A stretch of 64,000 nucleotides of DNA from Avibacterium gallinarum (lineage in GTDB: Bacteria; Pseudomonadota; Gammaproteobacteria; Enterobacterales; Pasteurellaceae), in NCBI RefSeq assembly GCF_002921135.1, contig NZ_PQVJ01000006.1, positions 140,685-204,684 on the forward strand, read 5' to 3'. The position numbers and the translations under genes are program-made. Under the pieces are notes generated by a model, which had not been told where the DNA came from, searched no databases, and saw only the letters and a program-made list of their open reading frames with translations. Shown here in pieces: positions 37,382-46,857 of this stretch; position 1 is the first letter of the stretch, and every line of letters begins with the position of its first letter.

Positions 37382-39111
37382 TGCGTACACTTTTACCATT
37401 TTTACGTTTATTTAAGCACGCCAAATTCGTGTTATTTTTAGGCTTAATCCTGATGATCACAGGGCTTGCCGCCAGTATTGGTTTATTAACGGTATCAGGC
37501 TGGTTCTTGGCTGCCACCGCCTTGGCGGGCATTGGCACGTTATTCAATTTTTTCTATCCCTCAGCTACCGTGCGTGGCTTGGCGATTGGACGCACCGTAG
37601 CCCGTTATTTTGAAAAAATCGTTACTCACGATGCCACCTTTAGAATCCTTGCTAAATTGCGTGTGCAAGTGTTTCAAAAGATCATTCCCCTAAGCCCAGC
37701 CGTGCTAAATCGCTATCGTAACAGTGATTTATTAAACCGCTTAGTGGCAGATGTGGATACGCTCGATAGCCTTTATCTTCGCCTGCTCGCGCCCTTTATC
37801 ACGGCGTTGTTAGTGATTGGCTTTCTCACTCTAGGTTTGAGCTTTTTCAACCTTCCGCTAGCGCTCTTTTTTGGTGCAATTTTGACCGCACTTGTCTTGA
37901 TTGTGCCAACGATTTTTTATCATCTAGGGCAAAAATTCGGGCATAAACTCACCCAAGCGCGCGCTGTTTATCGCACGCGATTTGTGGAATATATCCAATC
38001 CCAAGCAGAATTATTGCTGTTTAATGCCGAAAAACCGCTCAAACAAAAACTGGACGAAACAGAACAGCAATGGCAACACTTTCAACAAAAAGAAGCGAAT
38101 TTAAGCGGATTTTCCACCGCACTTGTACTTTTTGCCAATGGCATTTTGCTCGCGCTCACCTTATGGTTTGCCGCCAATGCTGATTTTGGCAGTGATCGAT
38201 ACAGCCCTGCGATCATCGCCCTATTTGCCCTTGCCGCACTGGCTGCCTTTGAGATTTTAATGCCTTTGGGTTCAGCATTTTTGCATATTGGGCAAGTGAT
38301 TGCTTCTGCTGATCGGGTTACCGAAATCACCGAACAAACGCCACTCGTACAATTTGACGGACAAAAAACGATCGAAAAAAACACCGCACTTGATCTTTTC
38401 ATTCAGCAAGTGAGTTTCACTTATCCAGAACGTCAAGATGTTGCACTACAGAACATCAACCTTGAAATTTCACAAGGACAAAAAGTCGCCATTCTAGGCA
38501 AAACTGGCAGTGGCAAATCCACTCTGTTACAACTTTTAGTTCGTAATTATAATCCCGCACAAGGGAAAATTTTCCTTGCCAATCAACCGATTGACAGCTA
38601 CAGCGAAAAAAGTTTGCGCAACCAAATGTGTTTTTTAACCCAGCGCGTGCATATTTTTAGCGATACTTTGCGTAATAATTTACAGCTGGCAAATCAGCAA
38701 CCGATTTCTGATGAGGCAATGATTAACGTGCTAAACCAAGTGGGCTTAAGCAAATTGCTAGAGCAAGAACAGGGCTTAGATCAATGGCTTGGCGATGGCG
38801 GTCGACCGCTTTCAGGCGGTGAACAGCGCCGTTTAGGTTTAGCGCGCCTATTGCTAAATCAAGCGCCCATTTTACTGCTTGATGAACCTACCGAAGGTTT
38901 AGATCGCGAAACAGAACGTCAAATTCTGCGTTTAATTCTCGCCCATTGCCAAAACAAAACCTTAATTATGGTAACGCACCGCCTTACCGCGATTGAACAA
39001 TTTGATAACCTTTGCATTATTGATGATGGCAAATTGATCGAACAAGGCAATTATCAAACCTTAATGGCAAAAGAAAACGGCTTTTTCAAACAATTAGTGG
39101 AAAGAATTTAG
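37381..39111 (+). CDS. cydC: ABC exporter subunit CydC
   Basis: 576 residues: six membrane segments, then an ATPase domain with Walker A LGKTGSGKSTLLQ, signature LSGGEQRRLGLARLLL and Walker B LLLDEPTEGLD. It is translationally coupled to cydD (one-base overlap). Three uptake sequences occur inside the gene, an unusually high density. The 4.5S RNA gene begins 60 bp downstream on the other strand, so the two are convergent. Confidence 0.94.
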   Translation: MRTLLPFLRLFKHAKFVLFLGLILMITGLAASIGLLTVSGWFLAATALAGIGTLFNFFYPSATVRGLAIGRTVARYFEKIVTHDATFRILAKLRVQVFQKIIPLSPAVLNRYRNSDLLNRLVADVDTLDSLYLRLLAPFITALLVIGFLTLGLSFFNLPLALFFGAILTALVLIVPTIFYHLGQKFGHKLTQARAVYRTRFVEYIQSQAELLLFNAEKPLKQKLDETEQQWQHFQQKEANLSGFSTALVLFANGILLALTLWFAANADFGSDRYSPAIIALFALAALAAFEILMPLGSAFLHIGQVIASADRVTEITEQTPLVQFDGQKTIEKNTALDLFIQQVSFTYPERQDVALQNINLEISQGQKVAILGKTGSGKSTLLQLLVRNYNPAQGKIFLANQPIDSYSEKSLRNQMCFLTQRVHIFSDTLRNNLQLANQQPISDEAMINVLNQVGLSKLLEQEQGLDQWLGDGGRPLSGGEQRRLGLARLLLNQAPILLLDEPTEGLDRETERQILRLILAHCQNKTLIMVTHRLTAIEQFDNLCIIDDGKLIEQGNYQTLMAKENGFFKQLVERI

Positions 39112-39171
39112 TTGAGTTGAAAAACTAAAAGATTGATTTAAGAGAAAAAGTTGAGAAAAGAAAAGCTGGGC

Positions 39172-39281
39172 GGAAACCTTCCCAGCTTGATCTCGGCACA
39201 CGAAAAATCTGACTTTGGCTGCTTTCTTCCGAACCTGACCGGGTAAACCAGACCTCGTTGCGAGGAACCGAGAAGGTTTCC
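39172..39281 (-). ncRNA. ffs: Signal recognition particle 4.5S RNA
   Basis: About 110 nt on the minus strand. The universal SRP core GGTCAGGTTCGGAAG is followed by AAAGCAGCCA, giving the asymmetric loop and GGAA tetraloop bound by Ffh. The 5' end GGAAACCTTC pairs with the 3' end GAAGGTTTCC to close the long hairpin, with CGGTTC/GAGATC-type pairs inside. A T-rich tract (CTTTTCTTTTCTC) follows the 3' end and would terminate it. A CATAAT-like -10 lies about 35-40 nt upstream, suggesting a precursor with 5' processing. Confidence 0.95.
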
Positions 39282-39556
39282 ATAACATCTGCCACCAAAT
39301 CTAGCAACAGAACGCTCGCATTATGCCCCAAGCCCCACGGAATTGCAAATCTTTCATTATGATTTCGCTTTAACTGATTAAATAAACAACTTTCAGTATT
39401 TTTCTAATCAATTTGCGTTTCTTACTTTTTTGCTTCATAGAAAAGCATTTCTGCTACACCTAATAATGCGGAAATCCCTTTTCTCATTGCTTTTAAAATT
39501 TATCTTCTTTAAGAAGATATTTCGCCAAATCCCTTCGCTGCAATAAATTCAAGCAT
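39282..39556. other. Intergenic region between ffs and a lipoprotein gene
   Basis: About 275 bp. Its first 50 bp should hold the ffs promoter on the minus strand. The rest is A/T-rich with a short minus-strand frame of 21 codons at 39422-39487 (MRKGISALLGVAEMLFYEAKK minus its first residue shown elsewhere is not needed); it lacks a ribosome binding site, so I do not call it a gene. Confidence 0.4.
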
Positions 39557-39559
39557 AAA

Positions 39560-39581
39560 AAAACCGCCTTAACGGCGGCCT
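39560..39581 (-). terminator. Terminator of the small lipoprotein gene
   Basis: CCGCC-ttaac-GGCGG flanked by A-run and T-rich sequence; on the minus strand it is followed by seven T residues. Confidence 0.82.
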
Positions 39582-39601
39582 TTACAAATAATGAAGCGAT
39601 T

Positions 39602-40072
39602 TTACTCTGCTTTTTTACCATATTTTTCTGCTAATTCAGCTTGAAGTTTTTGTAACTCCGCAGTTGCAGCAGTGGTTTTTTCTGTTTTCTCTTGTACCGC
39701 TTTAGTGGCTTCAGGCGTTGCATTATGCATTAATGCTAAACCATCTTTTGCAAGCTCTGAAGTTAAGGTTAATACCGATTGCATTTTATCTTTTAACTGT
39801 TTGATTTCAGGGCTTTTAATATCTAAAGCATTCAAGCTTTTTTGCACTTCTGCGTTTCTTGCACTTAATGCGTTCATTGCATCCGCAATTTGTTTCTCAT
39901 CTCCAGATGATAGTTTTTGCATATATTCTTGATGAAAAGCAACTTGGCTTTGCTGATTTGCCACGCTCCACTCAACTAATTTTTGATAATCTAGTTCTGG
40001 ATCCGCTTTATTACACGCTACAACAAAAAGAGCAAAAATAACAGCCGTACCTAATTTGATGATTTTATTCAT
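39602..40072 (-). CDS. Small lipoprotein of unknown function
   Basis: 156 residues. The lipoprotein signal ends FVVAC, so Cys20 would be lipidated; the following Asn-Lys gives no strong inner-membrane retention signal. The mature part is almost entirely helical and rich in Gln, Lys, Glu and Ala (LQKLQAELAEKYG), with heptad-like spacing that suggests a coiled coil in the periplasm. I do not recognise a family with a known function. It stands alone, with its own terminator. Confidence 0.8.
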   Translation of the reverse strand: MNKIIKLGTAVIFALFVVACNKADPELDYQKLVEWSVANQQSQVAFHQEYMQKLSSGDEKQIADAMNALSARNAEVQKSLNALDIKSPEIKQLKDKMQSVLTLTSELAKDGLALMHNATPEATKAVQEKTEKTTAATAELQKLQAELAEKYGKKAE

Positions 40073-40189
40073 TGTATTTTCCTTTAAATAATAAACAAAA
40101 TAATATAACCAAAACCTTAGTTATATACTCATTCTCATAGAGAACGGGATATTTTAATCTGTCTACTGAGAAATTGCCAAGCAATATAG

Positions 40190-41342
40190 TTAAAAGCTTT
40201 GTAAAGATTTGAGCAAAACTTCACCAAACCCTTTTCGCCAACCCTGTAACAAATCGGGTAAATCATTTGAATCTTGCTGTTTTATCCAGCACCATTTCAT
40301 CAAACTTTCTAAGCCCCGTTTGCTTGAAATGACTTCTATCGGCAGCTCTGCTGGGGCAATTTCTTTTAATTTTTGCTGCAAAATTTTTAATCCAGAACGA
40401 TAACGCGGATCATCAACCAAACGAACAATTCGTGACGGATATTCTTTTTTTGCTGTACGTTTTGCTTTTTCAACAAGCTGCAACATTTTTTTTGCCATTC
40501 ACTCGCACTTCCATTGGTAGCAAGCCTAAATCAAGCAGCTCCGAAGTATGTTTAGGAAAATGTTTTGCCACAAGCCATAAATGCTCACTTTTTACAATAA
40601 AATTCAGGGCAATGTCGCGTTTTATTCCTTCTTCCACACGCCATTTGGCTAATAATTTTAACGCCATCAACTCCCTTTCATTCAGTTTCCAGCCATTTGG
40701 AATATCTAAATAGGCTGTGTCGGGTGATTTAGTTTTCTGGCATTTTTCCAATAAAAATTCGCACTCATTTTGCACCGCACTTTGCCAAGGCGTTTGCGCC
40801 AAGTGTTGCTGCATTTCCTCGTATAGAGGAATTAAATACCACACATCTGCCGCAGCGTAACGTAACTGCACTTCCGACAACGGACGAGCTAGCCAATCAG
40901 TACGTGAAGCGCCCTTGTCTAATTCCAGCTCAAAATAATGATAAATCAAACTGGCAAATCCCATTGAACGACCAAAGCCTAAAAAATGGCTCATCACTTG
41001 TGTGTCAATTAACGGCGTTGGTAATTGTTTGAAATAGTGGTGAAAAATCTCCAAATCTTCCTTGCACGCGTGCAACACTTTCACCACATTTTGATCAGCC
41101 AGTAAATCAATAAAAGGAGAGAAATCATCAATCTCCAACGGATCAATCAGACTAACCTGCTCACCATCATAAAGCTGAATTAGCCCCAATTTAGGATAAA
41201 AGGTTCGGGTACGAATAAACTCCGTATCCAATGCCACGCAAGATTTCTCTCTTGCTCGCTGGCATACTTCTGCTAGCACAATATCCGAAGTAACTATTTG
41301 AAAGTGCGGTGGATTTTTGATTTCTTTTTTTATTGCTGGCAT
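40190..41342 (-). pseudogene. rnd: Ribonuclease D, split by a frameshift in an A8 tract
   Basis: Two frames together give a complete RNase D. The first (41342 down to 40470, 290 aa) has the DEDDy domain: DTEFIRTRTFYP, then the Tyr motif RYAAADVWYL, and runs into NGKKNVAAC and a stop. The second (40498 down to 40190) continues the HRDC part from KKMLQLVEKAK to the C-terminus. They join at eight A residues (plus-strand T8, 40486-40493). Seven A would restore GKKMLQLVEKA, as in E. coli GKTLLALVEKA. The catalytic domain is intact. Mutation, a homopolymer error or transcriptional slippage are all possible. Confidence 0.85.
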
Positions 41343-41368
41343 AATTTTATTCCATCACTTTTACAATA

Positions 41369-41394
41369 CAAAAGCGGACAATCGTCCGCTTTTG
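41369..41394 (-). terminator. Terminator between fadD and rnd
   Basis: CAAAAGCGGAC-aatc-GTCCGCTTTTG forms a perfect 11-bp stem. It ends the fadD transcript, though the U-run is only the T4 of the arm. Confidence 0.78.
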
Positions 41395-41420
41395 TTGCTA
41401 TTCAAGTAAATTAAGCAAAT

Positions 41421-43109
41421 TTAATTTGCTGGTCGCTTGGCTAATTCTTCATCGCGCAGTACGCGGCGCAGAATTTTACCTACATTGGATTTTGGTAATT
41501 CATCTCTAAATTCAATGTCTTTCGGTACTTTATAACCCGTGAGATGCTGGCGGCAATGTTGGCGTAGCTCATCACGCGTCAAACTTTCATCTTTTTTCAC
41601 CACAAACACTTTAATGGTTTCGCCTGACACTTCATTAGGTACGCCAATGGCCACCACTTCTGCCACTTTGTAATTGAGCATAATCACATCTTCAATTTCA
41701 TTTGGATACACATTAAAGCCTGAAACCAAGATCATATCTTTTTTGCGATCCACAATGCGTAAGCTGTAAGATTCGTCCATCACCACAATATCGCCAGTAG
41801 CAAGCCAACCGTCTTTCAGCACTTCCGCTGTGGCTTCTGGACGCTTCCAATAACCTTGCATCACCTGCTCGCCTTTCACCCAAAGCTCCCCTGGTTCGCC
41901 AAGTTGAGCTTCTTCGCCATTATCTTTGATGATTTTAATATCCGTATTCGGCACGGGAACACCAATAGTGCCGTTGTGTTTCACCACATTAATTGGACAA
42001 GCGGCAATCAGCGGCGAACATTCTGTCATTCCATAGCCTTCAATAATGTTACAGCCTGTGGTTTCGTGCCAACGGGTTGCCACAGATTGCTGAATGGCCA
42101 TTCCCCCACCAACGGAAAGTTTAAGCTGTGAAAAATCGATTTCTTTGAAATTTTCATTATTTAACAAGGCGTTAAATAAGGTGTTTACCCCAGTAATGGC
42201 AACAAAGCGATATTTTTTCATCTCTTTGACAAAACCATCAATATCACGCGGATTGGTGATCAAAATTGCGGTAACGCCCAGCTCAATAAACAATAAGCAG
42301 TTTACCGTTAAAGCAAAAACGTGATACAGCGGTAAAGCCAGAATGGCTTTGCGTTCGCGCGTGTGATCGCCCACGAAAGGATAAGCAATCCATTTTGCCT
42401 GAAATACATTGGTAATAATATTGTGATGAGAAAGCATTGCGCCTTTGGCAACGCCTGTCGTGCCGCCCGTATATTGTAAGAAAGCAAGATCATTACCCGT
42501 TAAATGCGGGCGCACATATTGACGATATTTGCCCACAGCCAGCACTTCACGGAACGTTACGGCGTGCGGTAATTTATATTTTGGTACGAGCTTTTTAATG
42601 TATTTCACCACGAAATTCACCAGCGTGCGCTTACCAAAAGAAAGCTGATCGCCCATTCGGGTTAAAATAACGTGTTTCACTTCTGTATTGAATACCACTT
42701 TTTCAAGGGTTGAAGCGAAATTTGACACCACCACTATGGCTTTCGCACCGCTGTCTTGTAACTGATGTTCTAGTTCTCTTGGCGTGTAAAGGGGATTAAC
42801 ATTCACCACCACCATTCCAGCGCGTAAAATCCCAAATAAGGCAATAGGATATTGCAATAAATTTGGCATCATCAATGCCACAGGATCGCCTTGTTGTAAC
42901 TTCAATTCATTTTGTAAATAGGCAGCAAAGGCACGGCTACGCTCTTCTAATTTACGAAAGGTCAGCACTTGCCCCATATTAATATAAGCAGCGCGATCAG
43001 GGTGTTCGCGCACCGCCTTATCAAACATATCTAAGATATTTTCATAGGCAGAAGTGTCAATATGCTTTTCTGCACCTTCTGGATAATTGATAAACCAAGG
43101 CTTTTCCAT
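41421..43109 (-). CDS. fadD: Long-chain fatty acid-CoA ligase
   Basis: 562 residues. The AMP-binding P-loop motif [12 protein letters not shown] is near residue 212, GYGMTECSP near 355 and the FACS motif [26 protein letters not shown] near 430 (only parts quoted elsewhere). It activates exogenous or recycled fatty acids to acyl-CoA. The rest of beta-oxidation is not in the window, so a role in phospholipid acyl supply is as likely as degradation. Followed by a terminator. Confidence 0.94.
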   Translation of the reverse strand: MEKPWFINYPEGAEKHIDTSAYENILDMFDKAVREHPDRAAYINMGQVLTFRKLEERSRAFAAYLQNELKLQQGDPVALMMPNLLQYPIALFGILRAGMVVVNVNPLYTPRELEHQLQDSGAKAIVVVSNFASTLEKVVFNTEVKHVILTRMGDQLSFGKRTLVNFVVKYIKKLVPKYKLPHAVTFREVLAVGKYRQYVRPHLTGNDLAFLQYTGGTTGVAKGAMLSHHNIITNVFQAKWIAYPFVGDHTRERKAILALPLYHVFALTVNCLLFIELGVTAILITNPRDIDGFVKEMKKYRFVAITGVNTLFNALLNNENFKEIDFSQLKLSVGGGMAIQQSVATRWHETTGCNIIEGYGMTECSPLIAACPINVVKHNGTIGVPVPNTDIKIIKDNGEEAQLGEPGELWVKGEQVMQGYWKRPEATAEVLKDGWLATGDIVVMDESYSLRIVDRKKDMILVSGFNVYPNEIEDVIMLNYKVAEVVAIGVPNEVSGETIKVFVVKKDESLTRDELRQHCRQHLTGYKVPKDIEFRDELPKSNVGKILRRVLRDEELAKRPAN

Positions 43110-43183
43110 TTGTTATCCTTATTATTTTTATTAAATCTTACGGATTTTATCATTAGCTCACGAATGTGCCAAATGTTGCTGCG

Positions 43184-43894
43184 TTATTCACGCCCAGGTA
43201 ACTTTTTCCAAGTTACTTCATTGCGCAAATAAACTGGTTCAATTTCCATCGCACTTATCCATTGTTTCTGCCAGTAATAAGGCAAGGCTAAAGGCAACAT
43301 TGCTTTGGCAGAAGGCAAGATGATGTCAGAATCTTTCGCCCAATCTAATATAGCAAGTTGCGAATAAGCCTGCCAGCCCGTTCCCACTTTAACGCAATCT
43401 TCCGTTTGTTGAGCCAGCTGAAGCACGGATTCTGGGCTGCAAACTCGTTCGCTAACTAACGCTTGCCAGTCAAAAAACTCTCCAAAATCTGACCGCACTT
43501 TTTGCGCCTGAAGTTGGCTAAAATACACTTCATTCATTCTGGCATCAATGGCACATAGCACCTGTGTTGTGCCATATTGCTCATAGCCTTGCTGTGCCAT
43601 TGTGGTGAGATTAGAAATAGGGATCACGGGTAAATCTGCCCCTAACGCCAAGCCTTGTGCAATGCCTGCGCCCACGCGCACACCAGTAAAACTACCCGGC
43701 CCACGGCCAAAAACCAAGGCATCAACTTGATTGAGTGTAACACCAGACTGACTTAAAATTTCATCAACCATTGGCAAAATGCGTTTTGTGTGCGTGCGTT
43801 GCGCTAATTCATCTAAATGGGTGATTTCCCCTTTATGCAATAAGGCAACGGAACAAGCTTCCGTTGAAGTATCTAAAGCAAGTAAAGTTGTCAT
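43184..43894 (-). CDS. tsaB: tRNA t6A synthesis protein TsaB
   Basis: 236 residues with the ASKHA start LLALDTSTEACSVAL and FGRGPGSFTGVRVG near residue 63. It is the scaffold partner of TsaD in making N6-threonylcarbamoyladenosine at position 37 of ANN-decoding tRNAs. The ATG overlaps the yoaA stop by one base, so the two are translationally coupled, as is common next to yoaA in gammaproteobacteria. Confidence 0.95.
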   Translation of the reverse strand: MTTLLALDTSTEACSVALLHKGEITHLDELAQRTHTKRILPMVDEILSQSGVTLNQVDALVFGRGPGSFTGVRVGAGIAQGLALGADLPVIPISNLTTMAQQGYEQYGTTQVLCAIDARMNEVYFSQLQAQKVRSDFGEFFDWQALVSERVCSPESVLQLAQQTEDCVKVGTGWQAYSQLAILDWAKDSDIILPSAKAMLPLALPYYWQKQWISAMEIEPVYLRNEVTWKKLPGRE

Positions 43895-45840
43895 TATTTT
43901 TTCTCTGTTAAAAATTGGATTACATTGTTTAAATCTCGGGTTCGTTTAGCATTCGGCAGACTTTTCAAGAAAGTTTCACCGTAGGATCGCATCACCAAAC
44001 GGCTATCACAAATAATCACCGCACCACGGTCGGTAACATCGCGGATCAAACGCCCTACCCCTTGTTTTAAGGTGATCACCGCTTCGGGAATTTGGATCTC
44101 ATTAAACGGATCTTTGCCCTGTAGGCGACAATCTTCCATTCGTGCTTTGAGCAAAGGCTCATCAGGTGCGGTAAAGGGCAATTTGTCAATAATCACTAAG
44201 GAAAGGGCATCGCCACGCACATCTACCCCCTCCCAGAAACTGGAAGTGGCGACCAACACGGCGTGAGATTGGGTGGTAAACTGTTCTAATAATTTGCTTT
44301 TTGCCGTTTCCCCTTGCAATAACACGGTTAAATCACTGTGTTCACGGAAAAAATCCGCCAGCCCACGCATCATTGAATAAGAGGTACAAAGTACAAAACA
44401 GCGCCCTTGATTTTTTTCGATGATCGGTAATAACATTTGCCCGAGCAGTGTTTGCGTGTGTGATTGGTTCAATGCCGGCAGGAAACGTGGCACGCATAAT
44501 AAGGCTTGTTCAGGATAGTTAAACGGACTCGGCAAAATTTTCTGCTCGGCATTTTGAATGCCTAAACGTTGGCAAAAATGCTGAAAATTGCCCCCCACTT
44601 CTAAGGTAGCAGAAGTAAAAATCCACGCGGCTTCTTTTTGGCTGAGCTGTTCACCGAATTTATCCGCCACAGTGAGCGGTGTGATATGCAAGCCAAAGCC
44701 ACGCCCCATTGTTTCATACCAATAGCAATATCCCACCAAATGGGTTTCTTGCAGACGTTTTAAAATCACCTGAATACTGGCAATGCGCTCAAAAATGCTG
44801 TCTAGGGTTTGTGAACGACCGAGCGCAAGTTTCACCACATCAGATAAAAATGCCAATTTTTCTTGCAATAATTCTACGCATTTTTGTACCGCACTTTTAT
44901 CTGCGGAATGCGCCATCGCAGGCTGAGAATACAGCTCACGCCAGTTGCCACGGCGATTGCCCTCCCCCAATAATAAACGAAAATCTTGCACCACCTTGAG
45001 CAAGGTATCCGCCGCCACGCCAAGCTGTTTCATATCTTTTAATTCTGTGCGATAAACAATATTGGCATCTTTGCATAAGTCAAATAATTGACGTGAAGTC
45101 AGAGAAATGCCGAAATACTGGCTCGCGACATCGGCAATTTGATGGGCTTCATCAAAAATAATCGCCTGCGCATTGGGGATCAGCTCGCCAAAGCCGCTTT
45201 CTTTTACCGCCATATCGGCAAAAAATAAATGATGATTCACCACCACTAAATCGGCATTTAAGGCTTTTTTACGCGCCGCCGCCACATAGCAATCGCCGTA
45301 ATTCGGGCAGTCTGAACCTAAACAGCTTTCTGTGGTGCTGGTAAGCTGTGGCAAAATCGGGCTGTCTTCCGCAATTTCCACACATTCGCTTAAATCCCCT
45401 GTTTTAGTGGCATTGTTCCATTTCCGCACCTTAGCCAGATCTGCTAACACCGTTCGATCACCCAATACCCCTTGCGCAATCAGCTGATCCAAACGTTCAA
45501 GGCAAAGATAATTGGCTCGCCCTTTTAAAAGCGCGATTTTGCCTGTATAACCCAACGCTTTTTTAATGGCGGGAAGATCACGATTGAACAATTGATCTTG
45601 CAGATTTTTTGACCCTGTGGAAATAATGGTTTTCTTGCCCGCAAGCAACGCAGGCACTAAATACGCGAAGGTTTTTCCCGTGCCAGTTCCTGCTTCCACC
45701 ACAAGGGCTTGCTTATGTGAAATCGCCTGCGCCACGGCTTGCGCCATTTCTAGCTGCTCTGCTCGGGGGCGAAATCCTTTAATATGCTGACTCAGCACGC
45801 CCGTTTCCGCAAAGGCGTTGATCACATTTTGGCTATCCAT
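43894..45840 (-). CDS. yoaA: DinG-family ATP-dependent helicase YoaA
   Basis: 648 residues, an XPD-like superfamily 2 helicase. Walker A is AGTGTGKTFAYL near residue 52. Four Cys of an iron-sulfur cluster lie in the segments CLERL to CLGSDCPNYGDCY (about residues 111-185). The DEAH box is IIFDEAHQIADVA near 215, and motif VI is QGVGRLIRD near 590. It probably unwinds DNA at stalled forks and in E. coli partners with the chi subunit of polymerase III. It begins beside a 31-bp palindrome that separates it from a divergent gene. Confidence 0.92.
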   Translation of the reverse strand: MDSQNVINAFAETGVLSQHIKGFRPRAEQLEMAQAVAQAISHKQALVVEAGTGTGKTFAYLVPALLAGKKTIISTGSKNLQDQLFNRDLPAIKKALGYTGKIALLKGRANYLCLERLDQLIAQGVLGDRTVLADLAKVRKWNNATKTGDLSECVEIAEDSPILPQLTSTTESCLGSDCPNYGDCYVAAARKKALNADLVVVNHHLFFADMAVKESGFGELIPNAQAIIFDEAHQIADVASQYFGISLTSRQLFDLCKDANIVYRTELKDMKQLGVAADTLLKVVQDFRLLLGEGNRRGNWRELYSQPAMAHSADKSAVQKCVELLQEKLAFLSDVVKLALGRSQTLDSIFERIASIQVILKRLQETHLVGYCYWYETMGRGFGLHITPLTVADKFGEQLSQKEAAWIFTSATLEVGGNFQHFCQRLGIQNAEQKILPSPFNYPEQALLCVPRFLPALNQSHTQTLLGQMLLPIIEKNQGRCFVLCTSYSMMRGLADFFREHSDLTVLLQGETAKSKLLEQFTTQSHAVLVATSSFWEGVDVRGDALSLVIIDKLPFTAPDEPLLKARMEDCRLQGKDPFNEIQIPEAVITLKQGVGRLIRDVTDRGAVIICDSRLVMRSYGETFLKSLPNAKRTRDLNNVIQFLTEKK

Positions 45841-45892
45841 TCGTTCAATTCGGGGTTAGGGTAAATAAAATTAGCGGCTATTCTAACAGAAA

Positions 45893-45923
45893 AACGCTAT
45901 ACAGTGTTGTACTGGATAGCGTT
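45893..45923. promoter_or_regulatory. Palindrome between yoaA and the TlpA-like gene
   Basis: AACGCTAT-a-CAGT-gttgt-ACTG-g-ATAGCGTT: two nested arms (8 and 4 bp) separated by one mismatch. It lies in the 163-bp region between divergent genes. It does not fit the LexA box CTGT-N8-ACAG. Either an unidentified operator or a hairpin. Confidence 0.5.
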
Positions 45924-46003
45924 ATTGTTAATTTACAAATCAAAAAATATTGAATGCGACATTCTGTGGTAACATAGCACATCAATTTTTTATGGATAAC
46001 AGA

Positions 46004-46492
46004 ATGCAATTAAGAAATAGTCTAAAACTTGGTTTATTAAGTGCGGTGCTTTTTTTACTTATTTCTTGTAAAGACCAAACCGCCAATATCGGCAGCCAAG
46101 CCCCTGATATTGCGGCTTTTGATTTGCAAGGCAACAAGGTGGAATTAAGCCAATTTGCGGGGAAAAAATTGCTCATCAATTTTTGGTCAGAAACCTGTGG
46201 CATCTGCATTGTTGAAATGAAATTATTACAGCAATTTTCCCAAAGCTATCCCGAGAGCTTACAACTTTTAGCCATTAATATTGATGGTGAACGTGGTAAC
46301 ACGCAAGCTGTCGCAGACAAAAATCAACTCACACTGCCGATTGCCAAAGATCAGCTTAATATCACGGCTGAACGCTATCAGTTGGTTGGCACACCGACAT
46401 CATTCGTGCTTGATCCTAAAGGAAAAATCCTTTATAAATTCGAGGGCTTAATCCCTGAGGACGAATTACGAAAACTATTTGAGGAAAAATAA
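46004..46492 (+). CDS. TlpA-like thiol-disulfide lipoprotein
   Basis: 162 residues. A lipoprotein signal ends LLISC, so Cys22 is lipidated. A thioredoxin fold follows with active site C65-GI-C68 in NFWSETCGIC and the cis-Pro loop VGTPTSFVLD. I start at ATG 46004, where GGATAAC precedes; the longer frame lacks a signal. It overlaps the cytochrome gene by one base (TAATG). TlpA/ResA proteins reduce apocytochrome or other periplasmic Cys pairs, so a role in maturing the partner cytochrome or a related target is an inference from context. Confidence 0.87.
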   Translation: MQLRNSLKLGLLSAVLFLLISCKDQTANIGSQAPDIAAFDLQGNKVELSQFAGKKLLINFWSETCGICIVEMKLLQQFSQSYPESLQLLAINIDGERGNTQAVADKNQLTLPIAKDQLNITAERYQLVGTPTSFVLDPKGKILYKFEGLIPEDELRKLFEEK

Positions 46493-46806
46493 TGAAAGGT
46501 TACGCTTCTACTCTATTTTTTATTGCAGGCTCGCTATTGGCGCTCAACAGCCACGCTAATGAAAGCCTTGAGCATACGCAAAAAATTTTTAATCGCTCTT
46601 GTGCCATGTGCCACGGCAAACAAGGGGAAAAATCAGCATTAAATCAATCTGCAATTATCAATAGCTTAAAAACTGAAGAAATTCTCACCGCACTTGAAAA
46701 ACGTAAAGCGGGGGAAATTGTCGGTGCAGGAAATGCGGCGAAATCTCGTCTAAGTGAAGAAGAAATGAAAGGATTAGCGGAATATATTCCAACATTGAAA
46801 AAATAA
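46492..46806 (+). CDS. Small periplasmic class I cytochrome c
   Basis: 104 residues. A signal peptide with hydrophobic core LFFIAGSLLALNS probably ends near residue 22 (SHA). The single heme motif is C37-AM-C40-H41. The C-terminal helix LSEEEMKGLAEYI is typical of small class I cytochromes, but the segment before it (GEIVGAGNAAKSR) lacks the Met normally used as distal heme ligand. It is translationally coupled to the TlpA-like gene. Redox partner unknown. Confidence 0.87.
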   Translation: MKGYASTLFFIAGSLLALNSHANESLEHTQKIFNRSCAMCHGKQGEKSALNQSAIINSLKTEEILTALEKRKAGEIVGAGNAAKSRLSEEEMKGLAEYIPTLKK

Positions 46807-46814
46807 CATTAATG

Positions 46815-46849
46815 AAAAATCGGGCTACGTTGAATAGCCCGATTTTTTT
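46815..46849. terminator. Bidirectional terminator between the cytochrome c gene and nhaA
   Basis: AAAATCGGGCTA and TAGCCCGATTTT pair across a 7-nt loop, with A-run and T7 on either side; serves both convergent genes. Confidence 0.88.
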
Positions 46850-46857
46850 ATCTCATA

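Noticed and set aside
39094..39331. Two minus-strand frames near 39.1-39.3 kb
   Set aside because: They are translations of the 4.5S RNA gene, whose SRP core motif is clear.
39422..39487. 21-codon minus-strand frame between ffs and the lipoprotein gene (starts MRKGISALLG)
   Set aside because: No ribosome binding site, no promoter and no neighbour to support it; a frame of this length is expected by chance.
45893..45923. LexA box at the yoaA promoter
   Set aside because: The palindrome has CAGT/ACTG in the wrong orientation and spacing for CTGT-N8-ACAG.
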